NCBI GenBank assembly: GCA_015501055.1
Contig: JADNYV010000009.1
Location: 62,001-126,000 of the forward strand
From: Mucidula mucida
Lineage: Eukaryota; Basidiomycota; Agaricomycetes; Agaricales; Physalacriaceae
Direction of reading: 5' to 3'
DNA length: 64,000 nucleotides
Program-made: the position numbers and the translations under genes
The notes under the pieces: generated by a model
Told to the model about the DNA's origin: nothing
The model's input: the letters and a program-made list of their open reading frames with translations, nothing else
The model's database searches: none
In this document: in pieces, positions 11,105 through 23,102 of the stretch
Layout: each line of letters opens with the position of its first letter
Position numbering within the stretch: the first letter of the stretch is position 1

Positions 11105-12836
11105 ATGACGCCCGACCCAGCTGTTACTGTAGTCGAGCAGGAGACTTTTGTCGTTCCCGACTTTACAGTCAAGGACCTCCTCAGCGCTATACCGTGAGTG
11201 GACTCTTTTGCAAGGAGTCCTCGGATGCCTAACAGTTTTACCCCACAGCGCGCACTGCTTCAAGCGCTCGGCTCTCCGCTCGTCTTCCTACATGTAATAG
11301 AACCTTTCTCAATGTGGCGAAACTAGCTCACCCTTCGCCAGGTTCTGGGACTTTTTCGTGATAGGGTGCTCATACAAGGCGACGTCCTTTGCGGACACGT
11401 ACATTGACCCCTCGGTCATCGACCTGCCGCACCCCGCGCTATACGGAGCCGCACGCGTCTCGCTGTGGGCGCTGTACAGTTTCTGGGTGGGCCTCTTTGG
11501 GACCGGGCTGTGGATCATCGCGCACGAGTGCGGGCACCAGGCGTTCTCCGAGTCCAAGGCTTTGAACAACACTGTCGGATGGGTCCTGCATTCTGCGTAC
11601 GTGTTTTTTTTCATGAGGGGGGGGGAATAAAGCTGACGTTACGGCAGACTAGGGGTTCCGTACCATTCGTGGAGGATCAGCCATGGGAAGCATCACGCGT
11701 CGACGGGGCATGTTGCGTTGGACCAGGCGTACGTGCCGCCGACGCGTTCAGAGGCTGGTTTAAAGCCGTTTGACCCGTCGCGCGATGAGGACTTGCTTGG
11801 GTCGCGGGTTTCCGATGAGGTGAAGAAGGAGCTTTGGGAGGCTGTTGGCGAGTCGCCGCTTGGGAATGCTTGGGGCGTCGCGAGTTACCTCGTAGGTCTC
11901 CTCTTCTCGATCGATTTTTCTCTCATGCATGTGATATTCAGCTCCTTGGATGGCCGATGTATCTCTTCCTCAACGCGGCTGGACAACGCCGCTACCCCAA
12001 GTGGACCAATCGTTCGTTGTTCTCATGCGTTTTCTTATCCTTTCTCATGTTATCCACCAGACTTTAACCCCAACGCGGTCATCTTCGCTCCACACCAGTT
12101 CCGCCAGATCGTCCTGTCCGACATTGGCTGTGCTATATGGCTCGGTGCCATCATCGCGTCCGTCTACACCTGGGACTTTGTCACTGTCTTCCGCGTGTAT
12201 CTTGCTCCCTACCTCTGGTAAGTGTATGGCGCGACCTTGGCGTCCCTTTGACTGACTTCTTTGCATTACAGGGTCAACCACTGGCTAATCTGTATCACCT
12301 TCCTGCAACACACTGACCCTTTCCTCCCCCATTACCGCGCCCCCGAATTCACGTTCCCCCGTGGCGCGCTGTGCACCGTGGACCGCTCGTTATTGGGAGA
12401 CTTGGGTAGCGTTATGGGGTGGATCGGCGCGCACTCTACGCATGGTATCTCGGAGACACACATTCTGCACCATGTGTCGAGTAAGATTCCTCATTATCAC
12501 GCGTGAGTGTTGGATGTTTTCCATAGGTAGTGCGTGTAGCTGATGGTCCTGGATAGATGGGAAGCGAGTGCTGCGCTCAAGAAGAAGCTGACTGCTAGCG
12601 GCATGAAGCATCTGAACGGTGGTGCTGTTGGATGGGCGGAGATGTACCGCGTTTTCAGGGAATGCAAGGTATGCTTTTTTATCATTCACAATTCTAGTCT
12701 CCTAACAATATTATAGTTCATTGAAGACGAAGGCGATGTCGTGTTTTACAAGAACGGCTATGGGCTCGCACCGATGCGGCCTGTTTTCAACGACGCGAGT
12801 GCCAGCGACTCGGGTATTGAGATGGGTGGAAAATAG
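11105..12836 (+). CDS. Delta-12 (oleate) fatty acid desaturase, FAD2 type
   Basis: A membrane di-iron desaturase that converts oleoyl to linoleoyl chains in the endoplasmic reticulum. Nine exons (11105-11193, 11249-11293, 11342-11596, 11648-11891, 11942-12011, 12061-12217, 12272-12502, 12557-12668, 12717-12836) join in frame to 440 codons, normal for the family. All three histidine boxes are present: HECGH near residue 105, HGKHH near residue 142 and HILHH near residue 349. Hydrophobic spans such as LWALYSFWVGLFGTGLWII surround them. The N-terminal motif FTVKDLLSAIPAHCFKRSA is typical of fungal Delta-12 enzymes. The ATG at 11105 was chosen because no upstream in-frame ATG fits the family N-terminus. 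A Delta-15 or bifunctional activity cannot be excluded from sequence. Confidence 0.93.
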
Positions 12837-13401
12837 ATATACAGACTAGAGCTTGCGCATTTAGAAAAAGCTCATTTTTATCGAGACGTCCGTTTAACGA
12901 CACTTTCTTTAGATATACTTATAGTAGATCACGTTTGGTACCTTGCTTGGTTTAATGAAAGCCTACGCTTTTGACTTTGGGGATGGGGATGTTGGTAAGG
13001 TGGCTTGCAAAGTGAAAGGTATGTGATTATTTGGCGCCACATTTGTTTTCATCGGCTCACGTGACCGTTTGGAGGTTTGCCTTGACCATCATTTTAGTTC
13101 AAGTTGTGACTCATTACTGGTATCAGGTTTTCTCTTTCTGTTTGCTCCCACGCGATGCTATCATTTCCTGATCAGTAGCTACGTACGTGTCGACTGCGCG
13201 CAGTTGCTTCCTCGACGTGTGAACCCTCCGGGCATTTCACTAATTGCATCAGTGATGAAGCCAATCGAAAGCCCGCTAATTCGTTCAGTGGGTGACAGGT
13301 ATGAGATCAACATCCCGCTTATGGTCCGGTCCGTGTGGGGAAGCCTCTCACAGACGGCTGTGCACTGGCTACATATTGCGCTGTCGTGCGTTGACCACGC
13401 C
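12837..13401. other. Intergenic, desaturase terminator region and b561 5' flank
   Basis: No separate gene is seen. The open frame continues upstream of the chosen cytochrome b561 start, so part of 13255-13401 may be coding. No polyadenylation signal could be assigned with confidence. Confidence 0.35.
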
Positions 13402-14228
13402 ATGTCTTCCTTCCCTCTCTCGACTCTCGAAAAGCAGATCAAAACGCACGCGCTCTTGTGCGCCACGGGCTTCCTCGTCCTCCTCCCCTTCGGGGTCCTG
13501 ATCCCGCGCTACACGCGCACGTTCACGAACAGGTGCCAACCCCTTCTTGGTCATCATAAAGTTTACAACTAGTACTCCCCACCAGATGGTTCCCAGTGCA
13601 CTTTGCCCTGCAGCTCTTCGTCGCGGGGCCCGTCATCTTTGCCGGGTGGGCAAAGGGGCACGAGGCGGCGCAGGTCCTGCAGCTGCCGCACTTTGTCGAC
13701 ACGCACCAGCGGGTGGGGTTGGCGCTCCTCGTTCTTTATGTGGCGCAGCTCGTTTTGGGGGCGGGCATCCATTGGGTGAAGATACCTGGTGGGGACGTGA
13801 AGAGGAGCAGACCGCCGCAGAATTATTTGCATGCGGTGCTGGGGCTGGCGATGTTGGCGCTGGCTGCGTATCAGGTACTTGCTCAAACTTCAGTCAGCAG
13901 CTTTCCTATGAATAATGAAGTTTTAGGTGCACTACGGGTTGTACACTGAATGGCTGTTCGCTACGGGCGGCGCGCACCAGATTGTCGGCGCGGCGAAGCA
14001 TGCGTGGGTGGCGCTCGTTGTGGTGCGTGTGCATTTTAGATTGCTCGTTAAACGTCTTTCGCTGATACCCCGTGGCTCAAGGTATTTTGGGCTCTGTACG
14101 GCATTGGATTGGCGTTCTTGCCGAGGCAGTTGAGGCAGGAGAAGGTGAGGAGTGATGATGGGGGAAGCTCTAAGGATCATATCCAGCTCAAGAGTGGGTC
14201 GGCTTCGATAGCTGCGAGTCAGCCGTAA
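13402..14228 (+). CDS. Cytochrome b561 domain membrane protein
   Basis: A predicted haem b transmembrane protein, the type that passes electrons across membranes (for example ferric or ascorbate-linked reduction). Exons 13402-13532, 13586-13874, 13927-14022 and 14082-14228 join in frame to 220 codons. Five to six hydrophobic helices are seen, among them ALLCATGFLVLLPFGVLI, HFALQLFVAGPVIFAGWA, VGLALLVLYVAQLVLGAGI and AVLGLAMLALAAYQ. Candidate haem-ligand histidines sit where the family has them: KTHALLC, THQRVGL, NYLHAVLG and HQIVGAAKH. No DOMON domain precedes it in this model. An in-frame ATG at 13255 would add 49 residues without a clear motif, so the start is uncertain. The C-terminus is short, polar and probably cytosolic. 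Confidence 0.8.
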
Positions 14229-14634
14229 GATAAAGGAGGAAATATGGAGTAGCGATAGCGTTTCAATATGAGGACTTGCAATGATTGATACAGTTCACAT
14301 TTTTTATAGGGGTATCATAAACAGTATCGTGAATGACTGCAAAACGAGAATAAGAGTAAGAGATACACGTTTGTATGATGGAAACCGAAGCGAGGAGGCG
14401 ATATTTGATACAGACACAGCGGGCCTGGGTATAATGGGAACATATCCTACGAAGAATAATCCGCTGAGAGATGAAAAAAGGATACAAAGTCAAAGTTCAA
14501 CGAGAGCAATATAAACACACACACAACCGAAAAACGAAGGAGGAGAGAGAAAAGTTTTACTGATACAAATGTCGAAAGGCGCTTTATCATCATTCTGGTG
14601 TTTTGTTGGATTCTGGTTTCGTTCTAGTTCTTCT
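14229..14634. other. Convergent 3' intergenic region
   Basis: This is the space between the ends of the plus-strand b561 gene and the minus-strand gene that stops at 14635. A CA-rich stretch (aacacacacacaacc) lies near 14514-14530. No gene or repeat is apparent. Confidence 0.4.
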
Positions 14635-15672
14635 TCAAGGATAGCGCGAACTGCCTTCCCCACGCTCGTCGGACTCCTCCTCCTCCTTTGGCCAGCGTCC
14701 AAAGGCATCCGGCGCAGTCTGGCGGTACGACGGGGCGTACGCGGCGTACTGCTGCTGCGAGATCCGCGGGGCGGGCTGGTCCCCATACGGGCCGTACGAA
14801 TGCCCACGAGCGTACCCACCCTCGGCCGCCGGGGAGACGGGGCTGAGGGATGCAGACGGATAGCGCAGGGAAGACGTGTTCAGGTATGGCGGCATCTCGC
14901 GCGTCGTGTAAGAGGAATGCATCAGGGAGCGAGAGATGGGCACGCCCTGTGAGGGCGTGGCAGGAGAGATCGGGGGCAGGTCGCGACGTAGGGAAGAGAG
15001 GACGAAGCCAGGGAAGGGGACGCCGCCCGCGAAGATCGCGCCGACGAGTAGGGCGGTCGAGTTGGACGCGGGGAAGATCAGGATTCCGCTCGTTGGTATA
15101 GGGCTGGGCATTCCTGGCGCGGGACTGGTGGCGCCTGATAGAGGCGCTAAGGCGACCTAGTAGTAATAGGGATCGTTCAGATCCAGCACATGAAGCGGAA
15201 GGAGTGCATACCGTTCTCCGCTCGAACAAGACACGCGACAGGTGCCTAAAGCTCGCCACATTCGCCGTGTTCTGGTCTGGATCGCGCAGGCGATCCGGAA
15301 GAAACGTGCAGATAGGAATGACAGGCACACGTCCGGGCTGCTGGATGTACGACTGGAGCTGCGATAAGATGGGAAGGTCATATGGCGGGGCCACCGAAAA
15401 GATCAGACTGTCAGGCCAGGTGTCTGTTCTACTAATGGCTCATCAGTCATTGGCATCACTGATTATAACAATGAAAAAAAAAGATCGTACTTATCCCCAT
15501 CTGTTTCTACGGATGTAACCTTGATATCATGGGAAGCGTCTGCGTCGGATGTCCTCAAGCCTCTGACGATGAGCGAACCTCGCCAGGGTCGCGTCAGGGC
15601 GGAAGGAGATATGGACGGCGTCCCGGGGGGTGGAATGAAAGTGTCCAAGTTGGATGGCAGGCGGAAGGACAT
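14635..15672 (-). CDS. Hypothetical membrane-anchored protein with Pro/Tyr/Ser-rich tail
   Basis: Three exons on the minus strand (15491-15672, 15212-15428, 14635-15156) join in frame with GT-AG introns to about 306 residues. The N-terminal half (SLIFSVAPPYDLPILSQLQ; PVIPICTFLPDRLRDPD) is globular in appearance. One hydrophobic stretch, ILIFPASNSTALLVGAIFAG, could be a membrane anchor. The last hundred or so residues are rich in Ser, Pro, Tyr and Gln (SQQQYAAYAPSYRQTAPDAF) and look disordered. I do not recognise a named domain. Strongly biased composition on both strands creates a long antisense frame that I discount. A role cannot be proposed from sequence. Confidence 0.65.
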
Positions 15673-17493
15673 GGTCGCGTCGCGATAGTAGTGGAGAAAC
15701 GATTAAAGGAATGCGCGTAGTAATAGTGATCGATGATTAGTTTGGAATGAAAGGAATGTAGGAGAACAGCCCCGAGAACGAAGAGAAGCGCGTAAATGGA
15801 CTGCTGCCTGAGCTGGTCGGGGGAGGAGATTGGATGTGAGGGCTTCGGAACGTCGTTAGGACTTTATAGCCGCCAGAGTAATCAAAAAAAAAAAACTCGA
15901 TGAGAAACAGTCTCCCGATACACATTCTAGAAAATTGATGCTCAAGTGTATTGGCGAAATACCGAGGCAGGCTGGATTTAGCAAGTGGTCCGCAGGAGCA
16001 ACGCAGGACTATCAAGAGGAGGTACGATTTTGATCGCGTGGCCCTCGAGTATCTATGGCCGATTTAGGCGCTGCACCAGTAACGTGGGGCTGAATCAGGA
16101 TCAGTAGCTTGTGTTTACTTCGTTCCTTGTCGGTTGCTGGATCGATTTGAACGCGCTTGTTCGCGCCGAGCGAGCATAAGATAACATCGACACCTAAGGC
16201 ACCGAAAAACGTTAAAGTTTGTCGTAGAACCGGAGGCAAAAAAAAAGACCCCACCTTCCGGCTCCATGCTGGATACAGTGGGGTTTCGATTTGCGAAGAC
16301 TTCGCAATCAAGTCACAATGGAATGTGAACAACTTTTGTGAGCTCACTGGATATCATGCCCGCGTGGCGCTCTTCCGGACACCTTCCCGGACCGATGGCG
16401 ACGAACTACGTGCCTGGTACGGAACCTGCATATGATCGTAAACCCAAAACCCAATTCAACAAGAAGGACGACGGCTCCGCACTTGATGAAAGTAAAGCCA
16501 GTGTTGCTCTCAACAAAGGAGCAGCCTGAATGCTGATTTCAGGGTGCACCTCGCGCCAACGACCATATGCAGACCAAGTTACATGGACGTCCCTCCACAG
16601 AAAGTAGTGTTGCTACGAAGGGGAAGCCGGAGGACGCACTGAGAAATCATAGTTACAATCACCTCACGCGAGGTCCACGTGCGGACAACTCGGTTAGCCA
16701 CGTTAGAGCCACGTTGTTAAGGAACGAATTCAATTCTGATTCCAGCTGATCTCGCGTCGATCTGGTGCACAAAGTTGGCACGACGACTAATCGGACAATG
16801 AAATCTACTAAGCATCCAACAGAACCACCCCCCGAAAACGCCGTTGCTGCGCATGACGCCATGGCCAATCATTGTCAATGGAAGAAGAATCAAGATGAGC
16901 ACATAAACGACGACAAGTCGACAGAGCGTGTCCCATCGCAGCCGCGACTCCCAGATACACACTAATACAGAATCAATATGGGGTTCTCCGCCGATGTGTT
17001 ATACCTATACTCCTCTTGAGTCAGTGTATCCATACTCACGCTCACTCACGAGAACGTGGCCCTCAGGTATGGCGGCAGTATTCAATTGAGGTACGCGATT
17101 GGCAAGTCTAAGTTTTAACTGTTCCATGCAGGTTCCGTCGAACCCGGCTTACTTATAAGCGCGCGCCGGGACCGTTTCTGATTAAAGGACGCGACATCCG
17201 GAACACAGTTCGTTTTACTATCACGAAATCCGTGTATTGGGAGTACTATAGAACGTATTGATAGGATAGAACACTATAGCTAATGGTAAAAATGTAACAT
17301 AAGAACAAGGTAACCTTCATAGAAAGAAGCATGATGATATACAAGAAATATCCGGGTGTCCATAAATGAAATGCTCAATGAAGACGGAATACATACGATG
17401 GCCCTGCGCGTTTGTACAAAGACTCAGATCAGGACCTGCCTGTTCTCATACGGGGACTGAGAATGCCTGGCAGATGACACCTGCATAATTGAA
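15673..17493. other. Intergenic with a doubtful small plus-strand frame
   Basis: A poly-A tract lies near 15884-15896 and a shorter one near 16230. At 16397 an ATG opens a short hydrophilic frame (NYVPGTEPAYDRKPKTQF) that could splice into a second frame (HMQTKLHGRPSTESSVATKG) near 16560. Together these would give a small disordered protein, but support is weak. Nothing else is recognised. Confidence 0.35.
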
Positions 17494-19774
17494 TCAATAA
17501 CGCGTCGTAGATAGATTAAAACCATGACAATAACCCAACTGATTGTCCATTTCCGTGAGAGCTTGCATTTGTGAAGCCTTGTACGACGAAAAGATCTCCT
17601 TCAGATGGGCGATCGTTGCCTCGTCTTCGGCTTTAGCAGCAGCAAACAAGGGAGCCATCGCCTCCGCCTTCTCCGCGCGCGTCGTGACTTGGCCCAGATC
17701 GAATTCCAAAGAAGCCACCCGCGCGGCCTCGGCTTGGAGAGATTCTTCCATTTGAATGCGGGTGTCATCTTTGGCCGCCAACTGCGAAACGAGGTCGGTC
17801 AAGGACGCGTGGGCGTCGTCGAGTGCAATTTGGAGAGCACTAGACTTTGCGGCCTCCGCCTCGCAAGACGACCGAAGCTCTTGTGCCGCAGCCTCAAGTC
17901 CCTGAACACGAGCAGCATTCTCTGACCGTAAGACCTCGAACGCGTGATCATTTGACGACAAACTCTCCTGCAAAATATCAACGTCCATTCGAGCATCGAC
18001 CAGCAAACCCATTGCGTCCGAGAGCTCTTGCTCCTTGTGCTCGAGTTCACGCGACAACTCGCGTATCTCCGAAGATTTCTGATCCAACTCGGAACGAGCG
18101 TTGGTAAATGCGGCCGTGGTCTCCGTGAGTTGTTGCTGAGCCTGTATAAGCGACTGAAGATGCTCCGAAGAAACTTGATTGGCGCCGCTTAGGTCGACAA
18201 GCGCCTTGGCAAGATCTTGCTCTCGTTGAGTGGCAGCAGCAAGTAGTTCGCCATTCCTTGAGGTAGCCGAGGTAAGGTCGGCCATAAGGGTGACACGCTC
18301 CGCCTGAACATTCTCCACGTCGACGCGTAAGTCTCTGATAGTCGCCTCTTGCAATGACATTTGCTGCCGAAGGATGCTTGCCTGGTCGGTGAGGCCCTGT
18401 TGCTTCGCTTCAGCCTCTCGAAGGGCATCGTCCACATCAGCCTTCCTCGACTGAAGCTCCTCAAGCTGCTCTAACAACAAGACTCTGGACTTCTCCGAGG
18501 CGGCAATATGCTCGGCGAGGGAAGCCTCGCGAGCGGCGGTAGCCTCAGAGTCAGATCGCTCAAAGATGTCCATGGCAGGGATATCCATGTCCATTGGTTC
18601 GTACTGAGTTCCAGGCGAGCTTGGCGGTGTTGGCTGACGACTGACTTCAGGAATGATCGTGCCCGACTGAGTGCGGATGATACCCTGCATCATGCCTCGG
18701 GCAGCGCTGGTGGTGACCTTGGAGCGGCTAGGTGTCTGTACAGTAGAAGCAATGCTCTGTGCACGAGATGGGGTGGCGTCGGTTACCTGAGACTGAGCGG
18801 TGGGAGAGGCTTGTGGATGGGTAAATGCGGGGGAAGATGCAGCATCGTCTTGTGTTTCTTCGCCATGAACACGTAGAATGTCCAACTCGGTGCGAACGCG
18901 TTGAATTTCGTGCCGTTTTGCCTGAAGTTGTTCGTGAATACCATCGTTTTGTGTTTCGTTCGGACCCTCCTCCTCGAGGTCGGTCAATGGGGAAGATGAA
19001 CGAAGCGTCTTAAGTGCGTCGTACTGCTGCTGAAGCTCATCAAGTTTGGCTTGCAGCTACAAGGCAGATAAGCGTCAATCTAAAATGCCGCATGTCAACC
19101 ATACCTGAGCCTTTGTAACCCTTGGGGTGCCTTTCATGGATCGTCGAGGACGTTTGGCCCGAGGAGTGTACTCTTCGTCGGTATCATGCAGAACTGATGA
19201 TCGCCTTTTGGCCCGCTCTTTCATGACGAGATGCGCAACACGTTCAGGTCTGAGAGGCGTGCCAGGAGCATCCGTTGGAACAATGCTTCTCCGAGCAGCA
19301 GTAGACCTGCCCAAGAAGATCAGGGATGTTGCCACGAGGCTCTAATTAGACTTACGTTTTCTTGCCCTCTGCGGTAAACGACACGCATCCTGGAGCATCC
19401 GCATGTTTCAGCAAGCCCTCGCTAATCTGCGACACGAATATGAGTGACTATTTCCTGATGAATGCAATCTTGACCTACAAGCTTCTCGATAGCAGTGCCG
19501 ACCCATCTTGACCATTGGGGGCCAAGCTTTTCCTTGTTGGCGAGAGCAGTCTTTTTGACTAGGAGCGTGTGAGTGACAGCTAAAACAGGGTCAGATTAAA
19601 AACGTACTGTCAGCCCGGATTGACGCAATGTGAACGCTGCTCTTCTTTTTATCTCTCTGTAGACCGTTCATGGATGCAAGGACACCTAACGGCCACTCGT
19701 TAATGCCGACCATTGAGAGCACTGAACAACGACTTACGCTCCATATATGGCTTTTTCTGCGCAGTAGTACGCAT
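17494..19774 (-). CDS. Long coiled-coil protein with small N-terminal globular domain
   Basis: Six exons read on the minus strand (19738-19774, 19608-19685, 19479-19579, 19356-19426, 19105-19306, 17494-19056) join in frame to about 683 residues. The N-terminus (KEKLGPQWSRWVGTAIEKL, then ISEGLLKHADAPGCVSFT) looks like a small winged-helix-like fold. Next comes a basic stretch (RAKRPRRSMKGTPRVTKAQ) that could be a nuclear signal or DNA contact. Residues from roughly 330 onward form an almost uninterrupted heptad-rich coiled coil (for example LAKALVDLSGANQVSSEHLQ; LEHKEQELSDAMGLLVDA). The last few codons may differ if an extra intron near 17515 is used. Myosin-tail or kinetochore-like proteins look similar, but I recognise no specific family. 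The first exon is only 37 nt. Confidence 0.65.
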
Positions 19775-22700
19775 AGTAGAATGAAGATAAATAAGTAAAG
19801 GTGTTTGGTGATGATAGTGGGTGGAGAAGGTGGAGAAGACATGGTCATAACGCGCCTTTATGTCGCGTCATGGATCGGTCATGTGATTTGTCGGAACCGA
19901 AAGTTAGCCGTAAAGGGTAACTCGAAACGGCGGGAGCTTGAGTCACGATCGGCGGGGGAAGGCGGGAATGCCTGATCAGGACAATTTAGGAGGCGCGGGC
20001 GGACAGGACAAAATGAGTCAAGGTGTCAGGCCTTCAGGACAAATCTAGGCGGGCGACAGGAGGTTTCTGAGACTCGATTGCAAGATTGAGTGTTGATCAT
20101 GTTGAATTTGTGTTAGGAGGTTGTTGACCAGGTCACTTCAACCAAGCTCATATTGCTGTGAGAAAGCAAAGCGTTGCTTTGACCGTTGTTGAAAGAGAGG
20201 TGAACGGATGCTTCCGATCGATTTCTGATCCCTGCGCGCTCAAAAGATATCCCGACAAAGTACCGACGGTAACGGCTCCAGAGCCACTCTCTCGCTTTCA
20301 GCCTTCGTCATCAGTACTTTTTGGAAGCAGCGACGGGCGCGCGACTGCCGCATCATTTGAAAACTGGTTTCTCGAACGCGTCAATCAGCAGTAGAGATGG
20401 TGACACCACACAAATACGCTCCGGATACGCTTATGCCCTGATCAGCCGATGAGGGCTGTCTAGTGCCAATCAGACAGGTCTGACGTTACAGGGCGCAGGA
20501 CGTCTGATGAAGCATGACGCGGGCCCAGGAAACATTTCAAACTTTTGAGTTGAGTATGATCTTTCTCCTTGTAGTTGTATCTACCGTGTCCCGTTCTACT
20601 AATGGACGATCTAAGCGGAACTTTCACCGAACATTCATGCGATGTCGTGTGAACCAACTGACTACCAAGTATCAGTCTAAGCCGCGGCCTACGTACATGC
20701 CACTCACGAAGACAAGCCCTTATTCGGCATGTCTAGTACAGTAGATGGGACTACACGTAGCAATGAGCAATGAATGCTTCATTAAGAGTAGTAAATGACG
20801 CCACCGTATCTCAAGATCGCGAACCTATCATGTAGGACTCCGTTATCCTCCGCTACTGCTATGGTTTGACATCAATATTTTCCTGCTGAGGGCGTCAGGT
20901 CCACCTAGAGTAGTGATTAGTACAGTGTGTGCTGTCCGGATCCTCGCAATTTGAGCAGGCTGTACATGGTCTTCGTGATGAAAGACGAAGGAATTGAACA
21001 ATATGAAGGATGTGCGCAGATAAAAGGCTTGTCCACCGCAAGTGCAGGAGCGTGTGAACAGGATAAACGAAGAGTCAATGAACCTGCACCCCAGGCTAAC
21101 ATAGAAGCGTTCTGAGATATCGCGCCAATAACCAAGTCGACCGGAATGATAATACATGCGTAAGGACGATCCGTATCGGTCCTCCGACGCCTAGCGGCAG
21201 GATGTGATCCACAGGACAGGGCCCTCCAAATCGCAATCCGAATCGGATACCTTCGCAGTATATAGTCAACCATACACATGCTTGCATTAGAAATCAAGCC
21301 ATCCGTCACTCCTCGGCGCAATGCTTCTCGCAGCTGTGGTCCGCAACTTCGCGCCAACTGGGTTACTCAATATCTTCGCAGAAATCAACCACTGGATCTG
21401 GGTCAACCATCACGAGACCAAGCAGCGTATCCGTGGTAATTTCAACGCGAATAAATATGCGTTGAACTGAACAAGGGAAACAGGTAAGAATAAAAATCAG
21501 TTCAGCTGCGCCACGAAACGGGTGTCTGAATGGGGCAACATCACAAACCAGATGCGACAGCCACTTCGCTACCACCGCACACTGTGACAACAGTACGTGT
21601 GTCTTCCTCCAGTTCGTTTGGGTCGACAATTGACTTTCGTCCAGAATCATTGTGATATATAGCCGCTTCCCACCTTTCAAAGACGGCGGCGACGGCTGTC
21701 CAAAAGCGCTGCTGAAAGACGATCGACACTGGTCACGATAACTTGGAAACCCACCAATACATTCGCCGCCGCCATGCCATACTGGAGACGGGTTCCCGCC
21801 GCTGCTTCGCTCTTGAGCGGCTTTGAACACCTAGGTCGGGCCAGATCGCCTCTGCGTGAATCCAGACATACCGACGTTATCGCTATAAACCATTCGCGAG
21901 GTGGTTTCAACGATGAAAGGAGGGATTTTGAAGCACGAAGGAAAAAGAATGGACCTGCAGATCCTACTAGAGCGAGCGCGATGGCATCATCTGCTAACTG
22001 TGGCCTCCGCCGCTGCGACCCGGAGTACAGTTTCTGTATAAAAGGACGCGTTGCAAGAAGTGGAATGGGTCGTCAAACGTCTAGCGCTCACTAAACAGTA
22101 CCGATGAAGTTCTTTTCAACCGCAGCCAGTGTCTTCATCTCTGCCACTTCCATAGTCGAGGTTTGTTGCCCTTCATCCACCTCTGCAAGATCGTCGGCTG
22201 ACATTCATGAAGGCGGACAATTGGCGAGAGCTGCAGGTACGCATCCGAAAAGGTTCCAAACACATGATATCAAGCCCAAGTTTGCAGGCGCGCCAAACGG
22301 CGATTCAGAGCTTGAATTCTCTCAGCTCGAGGATGAGATGGTTTAGACTTCAGATGGTCAGTACATTTCAGTGGTCGCAGAACTGGATGAAACCGACCTG
22401 GACAGATATTGTAAAATCTCGCATACGACGAGGACGCTTTTGCCTAGACTGGATCACACGACGCGAGGAACTGAAAGAAGTTTACGACGGTGTACGATAT
22501 GGGGTGTTGATGATTTTTTACTGGATGGGACTATTTACGCCATTTGTATGCTATCAGCGATCGAAGACGACAGATTGGAGGTCATAATTTTGTAACTTGC
22601 TTGTGTGGACAATACGGACATCTGAATCCTAAGCAAGAGAGCCTCGGACATGCATGAGAAGAAAGTTTGAGCATGGCGTCAGGAAGAAGGTCTGTATGAT

Positions 22701-23102
22701 AGCCAGTCCAGTGAGACGATATGTGGAGAACCTAGAGCAGGGGGCCCGGGGCAATGATTGCTTGAAGGTAGCTTCCTTTTTACACAAACCTCTTTTGGCA
22801 TCTCTGCAAGGCCGCGCGGCATACTATACGGTGGCGTGAAATCTCCATTGTCTATATTCTTGCCTTGCAAGCAGCAACATCCTTTTACATCAAAAGAAAA
22901 ATGTGACGAAAATAGCGAAAAGCAAGGAAGAAGGGCGTGCTAAGAAGGACATTCAGCTGTGCCTTCAATCTATGTTAGTGGAGGAGATCTTGAAGCCGAC
23001 TAGCTATAGCTATTTGGACCCCAGATACAGAGTAATGGCTCCTCCGAACTAACACTGACTCTCTTCGATTGCTTTGGAGATGCTGCCTGCACGCAGTACG
23101 TA
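19775..23102. other. Long gene-poor region
   Basis: More than 3 kb without a convincing gene. Two minus-strand frames (20917-21357 and 21363-21830) and a plus-strand frame at 22104-22346 opening MKFFSTAASVFISATSIVEV, which resembles a signal peptide, are the best candidates. The last would need a very short intron near 22340 to continue into LDETDLDRYCKISHTTRTLL. None has a recognised domain. No transposon ends or long repeats are visible. These may be decayed genes. Confidence 0.4.

Noticed and set aside
14624..15394. Long alternative minus-strand frame of 256 codons
   Set aside because: It overlaps the supported three-exon gene in another frame and reads through its introns; compositional bias explains the length.
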